Translations under genes and position numbers: made by a program | The notes under the pieces: generated by a model | Told to the model about the DNA's origin: nothing | The model's database searches: none | The model's input: the letters and a program-made list of their open reading frames with translations, nothing else | Assembly (NCBI GenBank): GCA_964537685.1 | Contig: CAZICM010000003.1 | Coordinates: 186,001 to 250,000 of the forward strand | Source of the DNA: CAZICM01 sp964537685 | GTDB lineage: Bacteria; Myxococcota_A; Polyangia; Polyangiales; Polyangiaceae | DNA: 64,000 nucleotides | Reading direction: 5' to 3' | Part shown: piece by piece, positions 6,727 to 14,215 of the stretch | Layout of the letters: each line of letters starts with the position of its first letter | Position numbering within the stretch: position 1 is the first letter of the stretch

Positions 6727-8976
6727 ATGAGAAAACTCGTCTTTTTGCCTTTGCTTTCAATACTCGCCGGCTGTGGCGGCGGAACCACAAGCTATGTCAA
6801 AAGCGATACGACCCTGGGCCGCGTTGTCGTTTATCGCAATGGAATTGCCTATTTTGAGCGTTACGCAAAAATTGAAGGCGACGCCCTAAAGCTTGCCGTT
6901 CCCGCCGATAAAGTCGATGACTTTTTGAAATCGCTCACCGTTGTCGATGCGAAAACAGGGAAGCCGGCGCCCATTGCATATCCCACATCCCCGGGCAGCA
7001 TGAATTCTCCAACGGGTCTTATCGATATGACGATAACCCTCCCGGGCATGACAACCCACGAAGTCAAGCTGTCTTATGTGACCGACGCACCCGCGTGGAA
7101 ACCATCCTATCGTGTTGTCCTCGGAAAAGATAAAAAAGTCAGCGTTCAAGCTTGGGCCATCGTAGACAATACATCCGGAGAGGATTGGAATAAAGTAAAG
7201 TTGGGCGTCGGGTCCAGTTCGGCGCTATCCTTTCATTATGATCTTCAATCTGTTCGAATGGTTCAGCGTGAAACGCTGCGCACGGACGATTTGTTTGCGC
7301 TGGCGCCGCCGACGGGAGGCGCGACCCATGGGCGCACGACGGAGGGCGGCCTGCCTGGAGGCGGAAAAAAGCTGGTCATGGAGCTATCCGAGGAAAGCCT
7401 CAATGCGTCCGTGGATGAGGATGGGGACGCGACGGGAGGCGATGTATCAAAACGATCGAATGTTGAAAAAGAACGATTTAAATCACCACCTCCGGCCAAG
7501 CTGGGCGGTTTAGGCGGATTTGGAAGCGGAACAGGCAAAGCGGGCGGGGGCCGCGCGGTGGATGAGCGCCCCATTGCGAGCAATGTGACGCCGGCTGGAA
7601 GGGTACAGAAACCCAAGGATGCAACGGCGGCCACAGGCGAGGGCCAGGCCATTGTCAATATGGCCAATTCGCTGAAGAAAAACAAAAATCAAATCGTGGT
7701 GGAAGGCTGGGCGGACACAAATGACAAAGATAAATTCGCCGCCTCGCTGGACCGAGCCAACCGAGTGCGCGAGCAATTAATTCGAAATGGTGTCGCGCCC
7801 GAGCAAGTGGTGGCGGTGGGCAAGGGAGAACAGGCCGGAAAGCGCGGCGGCGTAAGCATTGTGGAGACGACGCCGGTGGCGGCCAATGAAAAGGCCGCTG
7901 AAGCCAAGAAAGGTCCGCTGTCCGATGCCAAGAGTGGTTCATCAGAACCCATTGGAACCAGTCATTTTGAATCGACGACGCCCATGACCGTTCCCCGCGG
8001 CACAAGCGCGATGGTATCGATTCTTCAAACGGAGACCGACGGCGAAGTCGTTTATTTTTACGATCCCGAGAGTTCCCGGGGCAACAAGGTATTTCCGTTC
8101 CGCGCGGTGAAAATAAAAAACCCAACCGATTCCGTACTGGAGAGCGGGCCGGTGACGGTATTCGGCGAAGGAAAATTTATCGGTGAAGGCTTGGCCGATC
8201 CAATTCCCGCGCGATCGCAGGCATTTGTTCCCTTTGCGCTCGACCGGCAAATTGTCGTCGATGTAGATGAGGGAACACGCGATGAAATTGCCCGGATTAT
8301 CAGCGTGCAGCGCGGCGTGTTTTCGACCGAAATGCAGCACACGCGCAAGACGACGCTGACTTTAAACAATCGACTGGACGAAAAAGCCTCGGTCTATATC
8401 CGGCACAGCGTGCCCGAAGGCTATAAGCTGACCAAATCGGTAGATTCAAAAGAGCGCATTGGAAGTTCCTATTTATTCCGCGTGGATTTGCCGCCCAATG
8501 GCAAGGCCGAAGTGGTGATTGAAGAAGCGACGCCTTTATTTAAGACCACCGATATTCGATCGGCGGAAGGCATGGCGCTGATCAAATTGTATTTAACATC
8601 TGCCGTATTGGAAGGCCCGCTGAAGAATGCGGTGAATGAATTGGTGAAAGTGCATCAAGAGATTGGCAATCTAGAGCAACAGATTGGCACGATGCGGGAG
8701 CAGATGGCCGAATACCGGACGCGCATGGATGAGCTGCATTTGCAGATTGTTTCGCTAAAGGCGGTGAAGACCAAGGGCGGCAATTTGCTGACGCATTTGG
8801 AGAAGAAGCTTCAGGAAGTGAGCGAGAAGCTGTCGGCGGCCACGGTGGATTTGGTGGGTGTGCAGGAGAAGCTGATGGTGGCGCGTATCCGCTTTCAGGA
8901 TGGGGTTTCGGAGCTTTCTTTGGAGCGCAAGGAAGACGATTCAAAGGCGCCTGCGGGGCCGGCCAAGGCCATTTAA
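6727..8976 (+). CDS. DUF4139 lipoprotein with inserted OmpA-like domain and C-terminal coiled coil
   Basis: The product is 749 aa. The signal peptide ends Ile-Leu-Ala-Gly-Cys (lipobox, Cys at about 16). DUF4139-type sequence, found in MuiA-like proteins, appears in two blocks: about residues 27-195 (AYFERYAKI, DAPAWKPSYRVVL, NTSGEDW) and about 415-640 (FPFRAVKIKNPT, YKLTKSVDSKERIG). Between them lie a Gly-rich linker and an OmpA/MotB-like peptidoglycan-binding segment at about 310-385 (IVVEGWADTNDKDKF, SLDRANRVREQLIRNGV). A predicted coiled coil occupies about 645-730. The likely role is an outer-membrane-anchored wall-binding scaffold, by inference. Its stop overlaps the convergent gene by 4 bp. 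Confidence 0.85.
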   Translation: MRKLVFLPLLSILAGCGGGTTSYVKSDTTLGRVVVYRNGIAYFERYAKIEGDALKLAVPADKVDDFLKSLTVVDAKTGKPAPIAYPTSPGSMNSPTGLIDMTITLPGMTTHEVKLSYVTDAPAWKPSYRVVLGKDKKVSVQAWAIVDNTSGEDWNKVKLGVGSSSALSFHYDLQSVRMVQRETLRTDDLFALAPPTGGATHGRTTEGGLPGGGKKLVMELSEESLNASVDEDGDATGGDVSKRSNVEKERFKSPPPAKLGGLGGFGSGTGKAGGGRAVDERPIASNVTPAGRVQKPKDATAATGEGQAIVNMANSLKKNKNQIVVEGWADTNDKDKFAASLDRANRVREQLIRNGVAPEQVVAVGKGEQAGKRGGVSIVETTPVAANEKAAEAKKGPLSDAKSGSSEPIGTSHFESTTPMTVPRGTSAMVSILQTETDGEVVYFYDPESSRGNKVFPFRAVKIKNPTDSVLESGPVTVFGEGKFIGEGLADPIPARSQAFVPFALDRQIVVDVDEGTRDEIARIISVQRGVFSTEMQHTRKTTLTLNNRLDEKASVYIRHSVPEGYKLTKSVDSKERIGSSYLFRVDLPPNGKAEVVIEEATPLFKTTDIRSAEGMALIKLYLTSAVLEGPLKNAVNELVKVHQEIGNLEQQIGTMREQMAEYRTRMDELHLQIVSLKAVKTKGGNLLTHLEKKLQEVSEKLSAATVDLVGVQEKLMVARIRFQDGVSELSLERKEDDSKAPAGPAKAI

Positions 8977-10160
8977 AATTCTCGGATATACAATCCCCTT
9001 CCTAAAGCTAGATTGGACGCCGGAGCAAAAGCCCTGCGGCGTTTAAAATCGACCCAAAGCGCTCTAATTTCATTCCTTTCCAATCCCATTGGATGAAATG
9101 ATTTCCCCGCGTCGGCGGAGCGAAACACGCCCTGTCCCCAGGTGCCCAGCCATATTTCTTTTCCGTCGATGGGATTGGCGACCATAACGCGCGTATCTGA
9201 ATCGGGAAGCTCGCGAAGCCGGTAGGATTGCCCAGGTTCAGCCGTTAAAAAAACAGAACTCATCATTCCGCCCGAAAATACATAGCGATATCCACCCGCC
9301 CCCACCACGCATTCGGAGTGCATAAAATCGGCGCCCTGGGGTGTGCTGTCTTTAAAGCTTTCGCCGCCGTCAAAGCTCTCCATAATGCGCGAGCCCGTGG
9401 CCAATACAATAGGATTTTCAGGGTCGGGTGAAACAGCTAAATGAGCGGGCCTGCCTGCCTCGGGAAGCGGCGTAAATCGGGGTTTTTGAACGCCGCTCAC
9501 ATAAAGCCTGTTCTGGACGATAACAAAAATTTTATCGTTTAGGACGGCCATTTGATCGCTATATCCGGCGGGGCGGGAAATGGTCGTCCATTGTTTATCG
9601 CCGAGCGAATACGCCCAGATTACCGAGCCCTCCCTGGGGAGCGCGTACACCGTGCGGGTTTTGGGAGAGAAGGCCAGGTGCCAGCCAAATCCGCCTGGAT
9701 AGTCGATGGTATCGAATGAATTGCCCGCGTCGGGCGTTGTGAGAATGGCCGCCTTGGGTCCTCCACTGCCCAGCAATAAAAATAAAGTGTTTTCTCCTTC
9801 TGCGAGGGCTGTGACTTCTGCCCATTTATCGCTTCCGGCCACGGGCGCCCAGCCCCCGGAAATCGGCCGCGTCATCGAGAAAATGCCGCCTCCAAGAACG
9901 CCTATATGCAATAGAAGCATCGGCGGAAAAATGATTTTTCGAATTCGATCGGGTAGGTCATCCCAGGGGCGCGCGAATAAATAGAGATCAATAAAAAGAC
10001 CAAGCGCGCCGGTAATCAATGCGCCTAAAATAAGGCCGCGATAAAGGCAAAAAGGGGGGAAGACCATTAAAAAAATGGTCCACACGGCGACTTTGAATAA
10101 GGCGACGCCATGCATAAATCGGGCGAGTCCAGACAGGGTTTTTTCGGCGCGGCCGCTCAT
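8973..10160 (-). CDS. Membrane protein with BNR/Asp-box beta-propeller
   Basis: The 395-aa protein starts at the ATG at 10160, 14 bp after the stop of the TIR-STAND gene, so the two are probably co-transcribed. An in-frame TTG at 10202 would overlap that gene and is less likely. Three hydrophobic helices occupy about the first 120 residues. The rest has repeats with Asp-box-like strings (TTPDAGNSFD, ESFDGGESFK, RSADAGKSFH) typical of sialidase/BNR or YCF48-type propellers. The propeller probably faces the periplasm or cell surface. I cannot name its ligand. As neighbour of a TIR-STAND protein it is a candidate sensor or effector partner, but that is inference from position only. Confidence 0.75.
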   Translation of the reverse strand: MSGRAEKTLSGLARFMHGVALFKVAVWTIFLMVFPPFCLYRGLILGALITGALGLFIDLYLFARPWDDLPDRIRKIIFPPMLLLHIGVLGGGIFSMTRPISGGWAPVAGSDKWAEVTALAEGENTLFLLLGSGGPKAAILTTPDAGNSFDTIDYPGGFGWHLAFSPKTRTVYALPREGSVIWAYSLGDKQWTTISRPAGYSDQMAVLNDKIFVIVQNRLYVSGVQKPRFTPLPEAGRPAHLAVSPDPENPIVLATGSRIMESFDGGESFKDSTPQGADFMHSECVVGAGGYRYVFSGGMMSSVFLTAEPGQSYRLRELPDSDTRVMVANPIDGKEIWLGTWGQGVFRSADAGKSFHPMGLERNEIRALWVDFKRRRAFAPASNLALGRGLYIREF

Positions 10161-10174
10161 GGCGTGAAAGGAAG

Positions 10175-13100
10175 CTATGCGCCTCCCATGGCTGAAATCC
10201 AAGCCTTTAGCTCGGCGAATTCAGGATTGCCCACAGCGCGGCCATCGGCCTCCATCATGCTCAAAATGCCCGCGGCCGCGTCTCTATGGCTTTCGAATGC
10301 GTTAGGATTGGCTGCCCGGGAAATATCGGCGAGCCGCCCATGAGCGTGTACCAAATCGAGCAGCGGCTGGGCCCCATAAGGATCGGCCTTGGCAACGTTT
10401 TTTCGTATCTCGAGCGATTTTTCAAAACAGGCGCGGGCTTCGGGCATATTCCCAGTGGCTTGAAGCATGTCGCCGAGCATTTCATAACTCATCGATAAAT
10501 CGCGCTGAATTTGAGCATTTTGAGGATCGGCCTGCGCGAGGTTGCGCATAATGACCAAATCTTTTTCATAAAAGCTCCGCGCCTCCTGAATATTTCCCGC
10601 CGCTTTGGCGAGCTCGCCCAGCATTTCAAAGCTAATCGATAAATCACGCTGCAATTGAGGATTGCGGGGATCCGCCTGCGCCAATGCTTTCGTAATGGCG
10701 AGATCTTTTTCTAAATAGCTGCGGGCCTCGGAGAGTTTGCCCTGGGCGCGCGCCACGGTGCCCAGCATTTGATAGGCAATGGATAAATCCCTCCGGAGCT
10801 GCGCATTTTGAGGCTCGGCATTCGCAAGCGATTCCGTGATGATCAATGCCTTGTCAAAAAACTTGCGGGCATCCGATAGATTGTTTTGCGAATTGCACAG
10901 AGAGCCGGCCTTGTTGTACACGACCACCAGGTCCCGGCGCATTTGAGTATTTTGGGTATCCGTTGCAATTAAAGCTTCCGATATTTCAATGGCGGCCACA
11001 TACGATCGTTTTGATTTCTCGTAGTCCCCAGCCGATTGATAAATATCTCCGAGCTTCTCGCAGCACACGGCCAAATCGAAGGCGGCCGTGACATCGTTGG
11101 CCGCGCCTTCCATAAGCTTTTGAGCCATTTTCGTGGCCGCTTCGTATTCGCGGCGCGCTCTTTTGATGTCGTTTCTCGCCAGGGCCAAATCGCCGCGCCT
11201 GGAATGGCTGAGCATTCGGGCCCGCGCTCCTGTCCGGCCGTCCCCCGTGCATAGAAGAATGCGATCGAGCAATTGAGCACAGGTTTGGGCGAGATTCTCG
11301 CGCGCCGGTTCTGCGCCGGGCACCTGGGCGAGCTCGCGATCGATGTCAAATAAAAGCCGCTCGGCCGCTTCGATGCTGTCTTTAACGTGGGTGTCAAAGG
11401 CTTGGCGTTTGCGCTCGGATTCGGCTTTTTCTTGCTGATCGAAGCTTCGTTCGCTTTCGCGCTTGGCTTCAAGCTCTTTGGCGCTGTTTAGGAAATTGCG
11501 CGCCGTGTCGCTCAGCGCTTCGGCCGCACGCAAATACGCAAGCGTCGCACCTGTGGGCAACTCGTCCTTGGAGGCGCCGGCCGCTTCCCACACCGCTGCC
11601 GCGGCTTCGAGATCGTCGCTTCGGGATAGAGCCTTGCGCCTCCGCTCGATCCAAGTGCGCATCGTTTTCCAGCGCCGCATTAAGACTTCATGCGCAAGCT
11701 CAACCCGGTCTTCCGCTTCGCTTACCGCAATGAGCGCCGTGCGCGCGGATAAATCGCTGTCGGGTTTGTCCTGCTCGCGCGCGCCCGATAGCCGCGAGAG
11801 AAGCTGCTCGGCCTCTTGATTGCCGCCCAGCACATCGAGCGCCTCCGCGCGCTTGATGGTCTTGGGCCGATCGGCGCTGCCTGATTGAATCTGCACCAGG
11901 CTCATAAATAGCTTTTCAACCTTGGGGCGCTGTTCTTTGCCCACGGCGTCGATCAATGCGTCCGCTGTCCGGTTTAGCGCGCCCGCGACGCCGCCCAGCC
12001 GATCGTTCACTTCGTGGGAAAGCACGCTGCCCGAGCGCACATTCCACAGCATGCGCAGCGTGTGGGCGAGCAGCGGAAGTCCATCGTCATCGGACAGCGC
12101 TTCATTCACCAAGCGCTCAGGCAATTGCGTTGCGCAGCGCAGGCCGGTCAGGGATGTAGGGCCTTCGATCGCTGAAAGCAGGCCCGCCGCGGTCATCATT
12201 TTGAGGTGATAACGGCTCGCCCGGCCATTCAGCAGATATTCGAGCTCGGGCATTTCACTCAGAGAATTCAGCGCATCCGAGCGGACGGTGGTGATCAAAA
12301 ACAGCGGGCCTTCCTTGTCTCGAAGCGCCGTCGCAAGCAGGCCATCGAAGCGCCTCACCGTGCCCCGCTCCGCGCTGGACAGTGCGAAGAGCTCTTCAAG
12401 CTGATCGACCACCAGTAAAAATCCATGGCCCGCGGGCACATATTTTCGGAGCATCGTCGACAGCGCGCTTTCGCCCTTCCACAGATCGTCCATCAGTTCT
12501 TCAGGGCTGATCATCGCGCCTCCGAGCTCGCGCCGGAGCGCCTTTGCAAAGGCCAGCGCGAGATTGCGAAGAGGATCGGAGCCGGGCTTCATCAGGCCCA
12601 CGCGCCATGCCTTGGGCGCGCCGTCGATCCAGCCTCGCCTCACCGCGGGAACGACGCCCGCGCGCGCGAACGACGATTTTCCGACGCCGCTCGGACCTTC
12701 AATTTGCAGCCATCGCTTTGGCGCATCACCCGAAGAACCAAGCCTTTCGACGGCCTCGCGGATTTCGGTATCGCGCCCAAATAAAAAGCGTCCCCGGAAT
12801 TCATCGAAAGCCTCGAGTCCCGGAAAGGGGCAAGCGTTTTCCTGATGAGGCGGAGGAGGCTTGTTTTGAAGGGCCGCGCGCAATTGCTTGGCGAGTCCTG
12901 TAAAAGCCTCGGCGCCCGCGCGTTCGATACCGCTGGGCAAGGTGAGCGCCGGATACGCGCCTAAAAAACCAGGCAAGCGCCTAGGCGTAAAACCACCCTC
13001 CAACAGCGTCACCAAGGCAAAAGGCCGGCCTTCTTTTTCGCGCCGGGCGCGAAGCCGGATCACATAATCCAAATCGGCGCGCACCCAATTTTCAAGCCCG

Positions 13101-13294
13101 CGCTCGCTGAGCATCACCAGATAGCCCTCGCACATTTCAACGGCGCTCTCGAGCCTCCGGGCCCAGCTTGGCCCTGTGGGCAATGATTCCGGCAGCGCTT
13201 CGCAAAACACGCCGAGTCCCGAAGAATAAAGCCCGCGTGCGACAGCCGTAGCCAGCAGTCTGTCTTCTGCGGCGTAGCTCAGAAAGAACGTCAT
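10175..13294 (-). CDS. TIR - STAND NTPase (nSTAND1-like) - TPR protein
   Basis: The product is 1039 aa. A TIR domain (about 1-145) opens MTFFLSYAAEDRLLA. At the position of the NADase glutamate in the S-x(n)-W-xx-E-L motif it reads Trp-Val-Arg-Ala-Asp-Leu (Asp at about 74). An nSTAND1-type NTPase follows, with the characteristic PFPGLEAFDEFRGRFLFGRD, P-loop GPSGVGKSS (about 200-208) and Walker B VVDQLEELF. A helical linker or coiled coil spans about 590-680. At least six TPR-like units of about 50 residues run to the C-terminus (the later ones with 'RDLSISYEMLG'-type cores). The architecture matches NLR-like conflict proteins, in which repeats sense and TIR acts. Defence or regulated cell death is plausible but unproven. 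The next gene downstream encodes a membrane propeller. Confidence 0.9.
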   Translation of the reverse strand: MTFFLSYAAEDRLLATAVARGLYSSGLGVFCEALPESLPTGPSWARRLESAVEMCEGYLVMLSERGLENWVRADLDYVIRLRARREKEGRPFALVTLLEGGFTPRRLPGFLGAYPALTLPSGIERAGAEAFTGLAKQLRAALQNKPPPPHQENACPFPGLEAFDEFRGRFLFGRDTEIREAVERLGSSGDAPKRWLQIEGPSGVGKSSFARAGVVPAVRRGWIDGAPKAWRVGLMKPGSDPLRNLALAFAKALRRELGGAMISPEELMDDLWKGESALSTMLRKYVPAGHGFLLVVDQLEELFALSSAERGTVRRFDGLLATALRDKEGPLFLITTVRSDALNSLSEMPELEYLLNGRASRYHLKMMTAAGLLSAIEGPTSLTGLRCATQLPERLVNEALSDDDGLPLLAHTLRMLWNVRSGSVLSHEVNDRLGGVAGALNRTADALIDAVGKEQRPKVEKLFMSLVQIQSGSADRPKTIKRAEALDVLGGNQEAEQLLSRLSGAREQDKPDSDLSARTALIAVSEAEDRVELAHEVLMRRWKTMRTWIERRRKALSRSDDLEAAAAVWEAAGASKDELPTGATLAYLRAAEALSDTARNFLNSAKELEAKRESERSFDQQEKAESERKRQAFDTHVKDSIEAAERLLFDIDRELAQVPGAEPARENLAQTCAQLLDRILLCTGDGRTGARARMLSHSRRGDLALARNDIKRARREYEAATKMAQKLMEGAANDVTAAFDLAVCCEKLGDIYQSAGDYEKSKRSYVAAIEISEALIATDTQNTQMRRDLVVVYNKAGSLCNSQNNLSDARKFFDKALIITESLANAEPQNAQLRRDLSIAYQMLGTVARAQGKLSEARSYLEKDLAITKALAQADPRNPQLQRDLSISFEMLGELAKAAGNIQEARSFYEKDLVIMRNLAQADPQNAQIQRDLSMSYEMLGDMLQATGNMPEARACFEKSLEIRKNVAKADPYGAQPLLDLVHAHGRLADISRAANPNAFESHRDAAAGILSMMEADGRAVGNPEFAELKAWISAMGGA

Positions 13295-13384
13295 GGTTCA
13301 CCTTGAGCAGAATTGAAAAGCCATCCGGTTATATTGCCGATCCGGTGCATTCAGCGGTTGTTTCCGAAAGTAGGGGTTCCTAGT

Positions 13385-14140
13385 ATGCTGGCTTGTGCAA
13401 TGAAGACTCAAGTTCTCGTACAAAGGTCAGCCCTTTTCTGCATTTTGGTGCTTGGTTTTGCCGCTGCGTTTGCTGCGTGCGGCGATGACAAAGAGACAAA
13501 GCCCAGCGGTCAAGGCGGCTCGGCCGGTGCTCCGGGAACGGGCGGCGCGGGCGGAATGGGCGGGATGGCCTCGGGTTCCGGCGGGATGGGCGGAATGGGC
13601 ATACCCGACGCTGGAAACGCGCCTTTCGGTGCCGAATGCAGCGGGCTGTGCGGATATTTGGTGAGCATTGGATGCCAGGCGTGGCCCAACTGCCAAAGCG
13701 AATGCGGCAATGGATTCAACGCGCCCGCCGCCTGTCACGACGAATTCAAGGCGATGGTCGACTGCTGGGTCGCGAATCAACAGGCATTTTCCTGCACAAT
13801 GACGCAGATTGTTCCGCCGCCCGCGTGTCAGGTTCAGGAGCAGGCGTTCAATGACTGTTTTACCGGCACGCCGCCTGAAATGGATGCGGGCATGATGGGC
13901 TGTATGCCGCAGCAGGGCGTGTGCAGCAAAAACGCAGATTCATGCTCCTGCAAGACCAATTGCGCAGGCACCGACCTAAAGTGGGCCTGCTCGCTTCTCG
14001 CGGATATGCAAACCTGGTCATGTTCTTGTTATTCAACACCCCAAGGCATGGCCGATCAGTTGCTGGGCACCTGCACGCAAAACTTTGAAGGTTGTCTCGG
14101 CAATGCGATGGGATGTTGTGAACCGTTCTTCGTACAATAG
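13385..14140 (+). CDS. Cys-rich Gly-linker lipoprotein
   Basis: The product is 251 aa. The signal peptide ends Ala-Ala-Phe-Ala-Ala-Cys-Gly-Asp-Asp, an outer-membrane-type lipobox. A Gly/Met-rich linker (GGAGGMGGMASGSGGMGG) follows, then a C-terminal domain with about 20 cysteines, presumably disulphide-bonded and exported. The ATG at 13385 has AGGGG 8 nt upstream. The Met five codons later (13400) is an alternative with no clear ribosome site. The pattern (Cys-Asp-Asp lipobox, glycine linker, cysteine domain) is common in myxobacterial surface proteins of unknown role. Confidence 0.8.
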   Translation: MLACAMKTQVLVQRSALFCILVLGFAAAFAACGDDKETKPSGQGGSAGAPGTGGAGGMGGMASGSGGMGGMGIPDAGNAPFGAECSGLCGYLVSIGCQAWPNCQSECGNGFNAPAACHDEFKAMVDCWVANQQAFSCTMTQIVPPPACQVQEQAFNDCFTGTPPEMDAGMMGCMPQQGVCSKNADSCSCKTNCAGTDLKWACSLLADMQTWSCSCYSTPQGMADQLLGTCTQNFEGCLGNAMGCCEPFFVQ

Positions 14141-14215
14141 CCGGTATCCCCAAATCGCATAAATCTCATCGGTGGGGGATCCAATCTCAAAAAATTTAAC
14201 CGGGAGACCCCCGCC

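Noticed and set aside
10158..10202. TTG start at 10202 for the propeller protein
   Set aside because: It would overlap the upstream gene by 28 bp with no ribosome site. The ATG at 10160 is preferred.
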